The translations under genes were made by a program, and so were the position numbers. From assembly GCA_018697195.1 (NCBI GenBank), contig CM031866.1, positions 7,928,198 to 7,992,197 of the forward strand: a stretch of 64,000 nt of DNA, given 5' to 3'. This document shows positions 1 to 11,500 of this stretch, in pieces. The DNA is from Certhia americana (taxonomy: Eukaryota > Chordata > Aves > Passeriformes > Certhiidae). The stretch's first letter is position 1. Each line of letters opens with the position of its first letter. Below the pieces are notes generated by a model. The model did no database searches. It saw nothing but the letters and a program-made list of their open reading frames with translations, and was not told the DNA's origin.

Positions 1-2868
1 ATGCCTTCTTAAAAAACTTTTAAAATTAATTTAACTCCTTCCACTGCCTTAGGCAGAAGATTCAAACCAAGATGAACATGTGTTTTCATACTTTCAAGCA
101 AGTCTCATCAAGACCAGGCTTACAAGTACAGTCCAGAAGTAACACAATCAATATTTTCCTATAATATGGCCTAACCCATTGTAGAGGGCTCTTCATGTAA
201 GTAAGTTGATGCATATAGCCACCTCATTCTTTGAAATTTAAAACCAAGAATTTCTGACAGAAACTGTCCAATATTTTTCACCAAACAGAGGACTTGGCCT
301 CCTAACCCCTCAAGCTGCTGATACAAGCAGCTGTACTCCCCCCTCCACAGCTGTAGTACAACACCAAACCTGCATTTTAATCCAGCACTTTTCTGTGTTA
401 CTGTCTCTGGACATGTTGGTTCACCAGTAACCAGTAACCCTTTCTTCAGACCCTTAAAATACAAAGTTACTGTGGACAGAGACCAAACCCTGCATCCACT
501 GGTGGAAGAGCATTGACCATGAAGGAAGCACACATTCCACCAGAACTAAACTGATACTGAATTGAATACTCTGCTCTATTATAAAGTACAGAGTTGCCTT
601 TTTCCCAGCCTGGCAATGAAATTTGAGATAATTTTGGTAAAAGGCAACATAAAAGGAAACCTTTATTTGAAGGACTTCAGAGGTAGTTATGGAAAGATGT
701 CCACAAAATCCCACCTCCCTAGGGGTGAGTACGTTTTTATAGGTTTTAGGAAATTAGCATAATTGATAAAAGGCACCAATTAGGAGGACAAGCAGTGATG
801 CAATCCCCCCTCCAGGTCAAGTTCCTTCTCTGGAGCCCCCCTTCAGCACTGGCTGTACTTTATCCATGACAATGTATCTTGAAGAGCTGTTCTTTGCTTT
901 GGCTCCCATGAAGAACCAGGATAGCACAGGGGCCTCGTGCTACTTCCTGGGGCTTGGAGCTCAGAAATTTTGTCTTTCTGCTTAAGAAAAGGCTATGGAA
1001 AAGTACTGGGATAACTAGTCACTAACACAATAGACTACAGAGTTACAAATATATGTGTGCAGAATACAGAGAACACACGAAAGGAAAAAAAGGCAAAAGC
1101 TAAATGGCATCAGTGTAAGCATGGCAATTGTTATCCGAGATCTAGTTCATGCGAGAATCAGCTCTAAGACTCCGTATTGTAACATACCAGCCCAAAGAAA
1201 ATGGAAAGGAAATGCTCCAAATACTGGTATAACATTTATTTTCTAATTCAGGCACGGAGGAGGACTAAAGGTTGCTTGACATTACCAGCCCACTGCTCCA
1301 GGACTGATCCAGCAGATCAAACCAGAATAAGTTCAGCTGTCCCTAAGGTATCCTGCACTATACACCTGGATTTTGTATGTCTGGCCTTTTCCAGGAGACA
1401 CCAGCTGCCCTGCCTTGGATAACAATAGGCTACTAAAGGTTTCCACAAGTCATGACATGGAAGAAATTTGAGGGTTGGGTTGGGGGGAATTGCAGGGATG
1501 AGGAACAGTGGGAAGAGGCTCATAGGTGGCTGAAGCAGTGGGTCAGCTTGTGCTCTCTGGGCTGGCAGTCTCCCAAGCCACCAACCCCTCAAGGAGTCAG
1601 TGAAGTGTCCCTCACAGGGCTTTCCCCCTGCAGCTTCACACCCCATTAACATGCTCTGCAAAGTCTACTGTCTGCACAGGAGGAAGCATCACCCCTTGAA
1701 TCTTTACACCACTCACTCCTGTTTTGACAGTGCTTGATTATAACCTACGGTGTAAAAAAATCAAACGAATTTGCCTGCCTGCACTGCAGAGTGAAGATAC
1801 TTAGCAGACACATGGTATAACCTTTCAAAGTTATATCCAGATATTAAATTGCAGAGAAAAATTCTGTTGACTGCTTCTAGCAGAAACAGAGAATTCTTTT
1901 TACAGTCTCAAAACTATTCATTACTTTGGAAGAAACCAAAACCAGGCATATTTGGAAGAGAGCAAGATCCAACAATACAAAAATACAAACTCATGACATG
2001 GAGGACAGCTGTGGAAAACAAAATTAGCAATGCTTTCACTGGTCAGAGCACATACTGAAATGATAACTAGAAACCCAGAGTGATATTATTATGCTTTTGT
2101 TATATGACCTTGTCAGAACTTCACTTGGCTGGAGAAAGTCCTGTAGTTTTGTTTTTTCATTTCATCCCTAGAGCCAAGTATCACTTAGGTACATTTATTT
2201 TCTCAGCATGTCATTTTAGGAAGTTGTAATTTTACTCAATACACAAAGTCATTTCTCTGTTCTCAAAAAAAAAGAGAGCCTCTATCCAAACTTGTGCATT
2301 GTACATCTGAACAGTAAGGAAAATCATTGCATTAAGAAAGTATTTCATTACCAGCCATTCAGACCACATCTTTGTTGAAAAATTGTAATGAATGGCATAT
2401 TTATACTACAGGCTTCCTCTAAACTATGTTTTGACCACAATATCCACTCTCAAAAACCTTCCTGTCCACTCTTGCATTTCTCACAACTGTTACAGTGTAG
2501 AGTGGAATTCTTACTTTGCTTTCAATTAAAATTTCTAAACACACACATTTGCTGCATAAGTCCTGCTAAAATTCTGGAAGACAGAGCTTCTGCATTTCCT
2601 CTGATTGTATCCACATGGTCTCTGCTGTTTTCTACTTACCAGGTTAACAACCTTCTCATTCCTTCTATGAAAGCTTTAAGTTGACCAATGCCTGGCATTT
2701 CCCCGGCATGTTTCCAGTTGCCCAAGGAAAAAAACCTAAACCTGTAGATAAAACTTATCATGCCCTGTGTTCATCAGATATCCTGAGCAGTGCTTGAAAG
2801 GCACTGGGACAGTAACACCTATAAGAGGTCAGCTGAATAAGGATCAATCATAAATAAGAGAGCAAAAA
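1..2868. other. Non-coding A+T-rich DNA, no gene seen
   Basis: I see no recognisable exon, RNA gene or transposon. Open frames are all under about 120 codons, fall on both strands and overlap one another, as expected by chance. The only distinct feature is a G-run cluster at 1472-1497, listed separately. The stretch could be intergenic or intronic; the sequence alone does not decide. Confidence 0.6.
1472..1497 (+). other. G-quadruplex-type motif
   Basis: Four runs of at least three G occur within 26 bases: GGG at 1472-1474, GGG at 1477-1479, a six-G run at 1482-1487 and GGG at 1495-1497, with loops of 2, 2 and 7 bases. This meets the usual G3+N1-7 rule for an intramolecular quadruplex on the + strand. 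No gene or promoter is recognisable nearby, so a role is unknown. Confidence 0.5.
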
Positions 2869-2922
2869 GGGCTTGAGCCAGATGGCCTCTGGAGGTACCT
2901 CAACCATTCCTCAATTTCCAAG
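2869..2922 (+). mobile_element. Degraded CR1 LINE 3' end fragment
   Basis: The stretch resembles the last part of the avian CR1 retrotransposon: a 'gagccagatggcctctgga' segment, then 'ggt', then 'cctcaaccattc' and a decayed octamer tail. Compared with the family as I know it, a few bases of the 'cccttccaacc' segment are missing. The order puts the CR1 sense strand on +. Nothing of the reverse-transcriptase region remains upstream, which fits the usual 5' truncation of CR1 copies. It is an old, inert copy, recognised by eye. Confidence 0.55.
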
Positions 2923-4539
2923 CCATTATTAGCAAATTCAGCAATGGCAACATTGTTGATGCAGGATCAGATCTCCTTTATCATCTCTTTGGCCTTGCAA
3001 CTACACCTACTACCTGTCTAACAATTTAATTAAAGCTTCTCCTGCTAAACACCATATGGTCAGGCCACATCATGAGCCATTGCATGCCAATGTAAGTTAT
3101 CAGAAGGAACAAAGCAGAAGGTCATGTCCAAAAGGTCAGCTTCTATTTGCTGCCTTTCTCAGCAGGTGCTCACAGCCCTGATTTTCCTCAGCAAACACCT
3201 CCAGAACTGTGATCAGCTTTTATAGACTTCAAATACTCACACACACATGCAGCAAATTAATTTTGGGAACCAAAGTACCACTGCAGGCTTGAGTAGGGCT
3301 TGGGCAGCTTGTCCTTTCCAAGGCAAGCACCCAGTTAGACTGAGCACGTTAACCAGCCATTAAAATACATATAAACCAACTTCCACTCCAACTGGCCATG
3401 ACACTCCTGGGCTGACATCTCCCAGGTAACACCAAGTTTTTATCACAGGCTTCTTGACCCTTATCAGAAAAAGCCAACTATACACAGAATTTTCACATCC
3501 CCTGTGCTGACTTCTGTATGTGATGCCAGCCATATGTCACTGACTCAACACACCTGCTTCAAGGGCAACAAGCTAGAATGTGACTTTTACCAAATGCCTT
3601 CATCCTGCCAGGAATTAATTTCTCCCTCAAGCCCTCCTGACATTTCTGTGGATCAGAAACTGTTAATTAAACACTTCCAGTCATGTCCTTTCCCCTTGGT
3701 TTGCATCCTGAATGCAACACCAGTACAGCTGCAAGCAGGAACTGTTCATCAGCCTCGATTCCAGCTGGATTTGACTACAGCAAGGAGCAGAGCTGAACTC
3801 ACCCATTCATCCCAAAACCCTACTCTGGAGTCATAATGGACAAGGGAACCCAAACATTAGCTCAGTGCAGCAATCATGAAGCAATTAAATCCTTGAGGAA
3901 CACAGAGAACCCAGTACCCCACAACTGCAGCTGTATTGCCTTGGGTACACAGATATCAGTCATGCAGCTCTCCCCTTGGAAATCTGCAGCTGTGCTTTGT
4001 GGGCTTCAACTGGCACACAGGGAGCAGGAGAGCTGCTGCCTTGAACCAACAGATGGAAAAAGTTTCCAGCTTAGTTTCAAGATGACATTTTTCCAATAGA
4101 TTTTTATCTTACATGCACAAAAAAATTTGCACTCCTGGAGGCTTTTGCCAAAAACTGTTTCCGTGTATTTTGCCTACATGTACAGGAGAAATACTTTAAA
4201 CAAACCTGCTCCTTTAACTGTTTGCTTAAGTGGATGCTATTGCAATGAATTATCTTTCTTTAGCCACAGCTGCCTCCCAATGGATTTCTTCTGTTTCTTA
4301 CAGGGAATTTAACAGCAATCTCTCCAATCCAAGAGAACTGACAAACTGCTTTAGTTTAGTGAGGCTCCATGCTGGGCGAGTCCCAGAACCTTCTATTCTT
4401 TACAAACAGCATTTCTTTTTAAAAGGTGCAGAGAGTTTGTTTCCATATGCTCAGGATTTCTCAACACTGCTGTTCCTACAAACCAGTAAATGAATGCCTC
4501 CAGCTAGCAGTAACATTTCTATCAATGTAACAGCCCAGC
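2923..4539. other. Non-coding DNA, no gene seen
   Basis: The stretch contains overlapping chance open frames around 3500-4500, none with a recognisable domain. A short CA run lies near 3238-3247. No RNA gene or transposon was recognised. Confidence 0.6.
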
Positions 4540-4930
4540 CCACAGGGATCTAATTTACTGAAACTGGTTAAGTGCTACACAAACATCATCTAGAGAGATT
4601 AATTGGCTGTTAAAGTTTGATTGCTTTGCAATCCCTTGGTGATGGTTGGAAAATCAAAAAGTGATCTTTTGTCATTACGTAAATACCTTAAGGTACAGTA
4701 TATATGCAGGGCTTTGTGTACATTTTATAAACACAGCAAGTCTTGGGTAGAAGAGCCATGACCCATTTATTTATACTGAAGTTTATTTAGTATATTCATT
4801 ATGGATGACATTTTCCTGAAGTTTATTTAGGAGCAAATTCTTCCCAGGCTGTAATTAATCCAAATTAAAACACATTTATGCTGATCATTAAAGCTATTTG
4901 TTGCAGACAAGTTTCCATTTGATCATTTCC
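4540..4930. promoter_or_regulatory. Candidate conserved non-coding element with a 15-bp repeat
   Basis: A repeat-free, A+T-rich segment is dense in homeodomain-type TAAT/ATTA cores, including 'gagattaattgg' near 4600 and 'gtaattaatccaaattaa' near 4852. It also carries the 15-mer 'ctgaagtttatttag' twice, at 4776-4790 and 4816-4830, 40 bases apart. Texture of this kind is common in vertebrate developmental enhancers. This is inference from composition only; no conservation could be tested. Confidence 0.25.
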
Positions 4931-7900
4931 CAAAGACTGTATGACTGTATTCTGAATCTTCCATTTCCTAAGTGCAACTTTTCACTTCTTCTTCTAAAAG
5001 AAATAATACCACCATAAGTCAGATACCTCTGGCTTCTGGAATTTTTCCACTCAGGGATTCCCTGAAGTTACACAGGAATTTGATGTCACTCTTCTATTAC
5101 TCAGTTTTCTCCTTTTCTGGTTTGTCAAACTTACTTAACCAAGAGTTTTATAACCCTGGTTTTCTCAAGGGAAGAGCCCTAATCAGATGTGAGGAAGGGT
5201 GTACAGAGCAGCTCAAAATTCTGTTCACTGACCACACTACAAGCTTATGTGACAAATCAAGACCAGAGACCATCCAAATGAGCTGCCAGTGTGACCATTC
5301 CATACAACTGCAGCAAATGAAAGTTACTGATTTACACAGTTCCTTATATCCATGAGATTGCACTATTTTTTCTGAGAAACTGTCAATTTTTTCAGGAGCT
5401 ACCTCATTGACAACACTTACATCTCCAATACCTACAGGCATGCTCAGAGGGATAGGGCCCCCTCTCATTAGTGCTTGTATCAACATTTAGGATGGTGCAG
5501 TAAGGATCAGAAATACACAGGCAACAGAGTAACAAGTGCTATTAAGATCAGAGTGGAATTACTGAAATCATTACTAGCAATGTGAATAAGAAAAGAAACG
5601 TTTTTCAGATTCAGGAGAATGTGAAGTTCTTGCATAGTAGGAAAAATCCTTTTTATTCTTAGGCTCAGGAAAATCTGATCAGGAATATCAGCAATACAAA
5701 ATCCTCAGCATCCCACATTAAGTTGCTCTTCCACTGATATATGACTAAATATCTGTAATAGTTCAGCATCCTGGTTGCATGTAAAGCTGTAATACAGAGG
5801 GTGGGGAAAAACTAAGAACCATAGCACAGACTTCATATAAAAGAGTCTTTAAATAGACTTTCCAAAGGCAGAGCATGAAGAATTTAAACATTTTGCATAT
5901 AGCAAAGTGTTTATATGCCTGGATATATGAACAAAAAACCACTTTGTTGTATGCTGTACAAGTATGACAGCCCATTTACTGAGGAATTTGCACAGTCCTG
6001 AGAGAGAGAAAACTGAATAAAGCATCTCCTCCAGCTGGGTGTAGGGCAGGGGGTAGGACTTAAATATGTAGTGAAGTCCACAGCTGGTACAGGAAAATAG
6101 GTAATGGCCTTTTGGGAAAAGTAATGGAAAAATCCATGATTGTGTGCATTAACAGACACTCGTAAGTTACCATTGCAGAACAAAGTGCTCAGATACCATG
6201 GTGATGAGCATGTTATAAAACAAAGAATGAATACCAGCTTACACGGTAAAGGGTTCTAGCAGAACTGTCCATGAAATGGCCTGGACCTAGCTTGTTTAAA
6301 ATAAAGAACAACCAAAAACCACCAAAACACAGCAACACAGCCCCAGGAAAGGTATCTCTTGGCACAGGAGGTGCCTAGCTCAGTCCTTCAGAGCACCTTA
6401 TCTGCCTTGTTAATTAGAGCTTTAAACTTGCCTTTGATCAGATCTTGGGCCAGTGCGGGTGGGGGGAGGAAGGATTTTGAAGTTTGGAAATCAGGTTCTT
6501 CCAAGCTAAATGCAGATGTCAGCTCTGCCAGTGTTTTCAAAAGCTAGTGTACACATCCTTCCCCTTCCCACCCACCTTCTCTTCCACCACCATTCCACGA
6601 TGCCTGGAGAGCCACGCACTACCCAGGAGTGCTCATCCAAGAGATGACACTTGCATCCAAAAGATTATCACTAGATTTGGCAAGTGAGATATGCTGGAGG
6701 CCAAGATTAGCAGGGGAAAATGGAATGCACTGTTTGGAGCTGTTAATTATCATCTACCAAGCAAATCTTTTGCCACTGAAGCCTGAACTTGCACTCTGCA
6801 CTAGGGGTGAAAACACCAAACCCTACTTTAAATTATTTAAAACTATCATGCAGCTGGCTTGGATCATGTTTGTGTAAAATAGCTGACTCAAAACCTCACA
6901 TTGCTTATCCTGTTCAGATTACATTTCCTCACTCATTCCTGTATTTAAATGAAACGGTTTCAAAATAGGCACCTATATCTCTTAGGAAAGAAATACACTT
7001 TAAAAGAAGTAATAAAACTGTCTCCTTTCTGCAGTGAAAAGGTTCCTAATTGCCTTATGCTTACTAACACCTCAGATTTATGGTGCCAGTTGGATTCATC
7101 TCCCCCATATCCCATTAAGAGTGGCTATTTCCTGTCAAAGATACACTGAGCAGACCCTGTGCTCATGCTCTAACCCACAGATAACGAGAATGGCAGCTCC
7201 CTTATTTACACTGCAGTCCTCTGGCAGTAACACTGTTTGCCTTCTTTGCTGCAGCTGTGCATGTTGGGATCAGCACTTCAAGGATTTTTATGTTCACTTG
7301 AAAGTGTCTTTCCTGGGCAGCATGCTCTGGAATCTCACCCATTATACACGACACTTTAAACTGGCTCCCACCTTTTATAGCTTCCTAACTGACTGTTCTG
7401 CAATTTATGAGCAAAAACCTAAATTATCTGAATCTCCTGTATCTAATTGCAGCAAGGGAGGCCATAGTATTTGTTGTGCCTTTTCATTGATTTCTAGCCT
7501 CAAAATCCTTGCTTTGTACAGCATTGTCAGAGGCAATTATGGTACACGTGTAAAGCCTGGTTTCCACCATAGATCCTAAAATCTCACACTACAGAGGCCC
7601 TTCAGAACCTGTAAAGCTTACTGATGGTTCCAATTTCCTTTCTGAAGCTGGGCCCAAGTCCTTTCCCTCCTCCCCTTCCCACCAAGTATATTGAGCTGTT
7701 CAGTTTGTGAAAGTTTTACTTTTTTAATGAAACCAATACCTCATTTTCTTAATATCTTTAAAGACTTTGGGCATGTTCAATATAGAATTTCTGTCATGTG
7801 GCTTCTATTGAGAACAGCAAGACACTGATAACAGAAGAGCTGCCAGCATATACCCAGTATATGTCTACATAACTTTCCTCAGAGATTTTGTGATTCTGGA

Positions 7901-8555
7901 AGGATCTCTTTGGCTTGTCATACTGCTTTGCAGCCTGCCAGCAGGACTGGTTTGGAATCCAGGAGGTAAAGAGTTAATCATATTACATTTTTTCCAAGTG
8001 TTTTCTCATTTGAGCCATTAAAATTCACTTAAACTTTAAAACAGCTTCTAAGACTTTCCACTTGAATGACATCAAACAGTGCAGTCTAAAGTTTTCCAGT
8101 ATGTTACTTGACCCTTCAAATGAAGGCGTTATATGTTAGTCACATTCTAGACCTCAGGAATCTCTTAAACTTCCAGATTTTATTTATTTGCTTTAAAATC
8201 TGCTTAAAGCTTTTAATCTCCATTCCCCCATCCAATACTGGTAGATATAATTTACGTTTGCCACATACTATTTACCATTTCTATTATATTAATACAATTC
8301 CTGTGTTGCTTTTTTGGTAGAAACATATCTGAATGATGACTAAAAGTCATTTTTGCACTTCTAGCATAACAGTTAATGCACCTGCAAATCTTTCATCATA
8401 AGTCCGAATGATTTTCCCATGTTTTTTAAACATTGCTTTCTCACTGAAGGAGTTAATAGGTTGTCTTGCAGTACAGTTTAGGTTTTTAAATCTAAAGTCA
8501 CCAGAAAGTTATTTGACTTCCATAGGTAGCCCAGTGAAGAACTCCCTTAGTGCCA
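4931..8555. other. Non-coding DNA containing the window's longest open frame
   Basis: The frame at 7034-7579 (+) is open for 181 codons, the longest in the window, but it begins at GTG. Its first ATG is at 7190, leaving about 129 codons. The start of the frame lies directly after an acceptor-like 'ctcctttctgcag'. The translated protein has many cysteines but no family I recognise. A/C-rich low-complexity DNA lies at about 6298-6340. No RNA gene or transposon was recognised. Confidence 0.55.
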
Positions 8556-8589
8556 CAATCTAATAGCATCCACAGCTTATATTAGATTG
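8556..8589. repeat. Perfect 10-bp inverted repeat (hairpin)
   Basis: The arms 'caatctaata' (8556-8565) and 'tattagattg' (8580-8589) are exact reverse complements separated by 14 bases. A third partial copy of the core, 'attagattgg', follows at about 8601-8610. This could be a small hairpin, a paired homeodomain-type site, or chance in A+T-rich DNA. Confidence 0.6.
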
Positions 8590-11500
8590 CTTTAGCAGTG
8601 ATTAGATTGGAATCATATACTGAATACTTTTTTCAGCTATGTTATAGGAAAATTTTTCCGTGAGTTTCATTTATTTTATAAAGTTGAAAAAACAAAATAA
8701 TTAAAGTCAGACATCACAAGAGCTTATGGATATTTACTTTTACAGATCCTAACTTGGTGTACTACTTTTCTTCTGTGGTGTTCTCTAATGCCTCCATTCA
8801 TGCTATCACAGACAAACTTGAAATATCATCAAATCTCTGCTCACCCCAAAAATCTGGCCTTTAATTCATAAGATTCACATATAAGTGTGAAAGAGCTTAG
8901 TAGCACTCCAGTCTTTTACTGAAAATTACAAAAAAGTAACACTACTCTTGCCATTTTTCCACTGAGCTGCACTTTCTTTAGATCTCTTTGGTAAAGGGAA
9001 CACGGCCCACTTTTTAAAGCAACAGAGGATTTAAATGATGAGAGACTGATTTTTAAGTTCTCTGCTCAAGTGAGAGAATAACAGAAAGGATGGATAAAAG
9101 AATAGGTGAAGCCAAGCACTGGACAGATTCTCCATTTTTAGTTTTATTAAGAGCAGCACACAGAGGGGAAATTTATACCATTTTACCCCGGGGATAGAGG
9201 GGAGGTGTGGGACAGAAGGCCTGGTATGGCTCATGCCACAGTACCCTAGAAAGGAATAATGCTCTGTACACTTGCAAACAGAACACTAGATCAGACCACT
9301 CATGTCAGTGTCAGTAAAGGGAAAAATCAGGTTTTTTTCTACTAGACATAAAATAATGACAACACTTATCATTCCCACCCAACTCTCCTTATGACTTTTC
9401 AAGCAAGGACAGTAACCTCATTTGCCAGAATAAGCACAAAAGTGTTGTTACAGCCCATTTTGTTCATTTTTTCTTATTAAATTCTGACACATAAAGGCCA
9501 AACCCAAACAAAATATGCACGTTCCACAATGTCAGTCATGGAAGACCTGCCCTACCCTAGCAAGCATCTGTATCTAAATATCATTAAACATTACACCATC
9601 AGTCACTATCAGCATATGGACTGCCTGCAAAAAGGAGTTCCTTCCACTTTCATGTCAAAAAGCCCCCCCAAAAAACTCCCATAAGTGAAAATACTCCCCA
9701 CACTTGGGGTAAAGACATCCTATGGTTGATCATTTTGCAGAACAAAACTTTCAAGATAGACAGCTCAAAGGAACTAATTTTGTGTATTCCTATTAACATT
9801 TAGAAAGGAGCTTTCTTAACATAGTCCTGACAACAATGCTGGGATTGTAATTCTAAAAGTACACGTAGATGCTGATCAGCTCCTAAAACCAACAGCCCTG
9901 GCATTTTTGTTAAAATAGCTGTCCCTGCACACATTCATGTCTTAGCACAACCTCAGAACTACAGCATTTCTTGTCATTCCTGAAGGAATTACTCTAATAT
10001 CCTTGACACTGTGTGGCAGATCCAGGAGCACAGAGCGCAAATGCAGACTTCCAGGAACTTTCACCTGTGCCTTTATTGTCTTGTTTTCACTAGACAATTG
10101 CAAATATCTGGCTCTAGAGTTATAATGTCTAATTTATTCCTATTAACCTTACTGAAAACCACTACTCTACTGATGTGTCCCTCTGGAGAATCCATGGCTC
10201 CTGTTGCCTAAGGTACTTTTCAGCTGTCTGTTTACTAAAGCAATACTTAAAAAAGGAAAAAACAACCAGAACATAGGAAAAGAACCCCACCAAAGCAACA
10301 CAGACAAATGCAAGAGTTCTCAGGAGACTGAATTTAACATTTGTAGACCATAGTGTGAAGACCCACCCCCCTCAAGTGATTGCTGTAATGTCTTGAAGAG
10401 AATTACAAATAGCATGTAAATTTATTTAAAATGAGGTTAATTAAACTGGAATGCCTGACTACAATTTCTTTTCCTTGCCTTAGGAATAAAAAAAAATACC
10501 CCAAACTTTGAGAAGTATCAAAAATTTTGAAGATTAGTTTTTTGAAAACATTTGTTCATATCTCAGGTTACAAAGGAAATCTTTGCATCATTTTCCCTCA
10601 TATGGGAATATTATAAGGGCATATTAATATTCCTTTTAAATTTCTCAATACTTGAAGCTGAATATCACAGCCCTTTCAAATTACATAAAGAACAACTTGG
10701 CATGAAATTAATGTGGATGTGGGGCTTTGGTTATTTTTAACAAGTATTTCAAGCACTTTTTTCACTCTTGCCATGCAGGAAGAACTAAGAACATTTCAGT
10801 CAAAGTTTAAAAAGGCATTTGACTAAAAATTGGAAGTGGTTAACATTCTGATGCAATTTTAACTGCCACGTGAATATCTAATTGGGCAATCTCTTGTCTT
10901 AATGGACTGTTTCCAAGTGCTCTGTCCTCCCAGCTAATGACTGATTCAGTTTTTTACAGCAGAACTACCTCAGATTACACTTCTTATCAATTTTAATTTA
11001 TATGATCTTATGAGTTCCTTCAGAAAGTGCAGCCTTTCACCAGACTCCTATAAGCAGATATTCCTCACACATTAGCAGGAGAGTGCTTAGCGGAAGGCAT
11101 GCATGTGTGGTGTGGTGTGATGTAAGATCTCCTTAAAGCATTAGGGGTCATGAAAGCCAAATAACACTTAGGTAAAGCAGCTTCTCCCCAACACCCCTAC
11201 TTTTTGCTTTTTAAAATACTCAGGCAAGCAACTGCTCGTTAAATACCACAGAAATGGTCATGATACTACACAAACTGTAGCATACAACATAAATCTCACA
11301 GTGTATGCATTCGTCACTCATGTGCAATAGTGATGGGTATATTTTAAATTTCACATAATCCCATTATCTAGCACCACCAAATGCAGACAACTGTATAATT
11401 TCCAAAGACGGCTTCTTGGCATATAAACAAAAGTTATCTCCTTACTAATAAATTAAACAACTTCCATTGTGAACAAAAAAAAAAAAAAAAAATTCTATTG

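Noticed and set aside
11475..11492. Poly(A) tract as the tail of a processed retrocopy
   Set aside because: There is no recognisable gene body upstream and no flanking target-site duplication.
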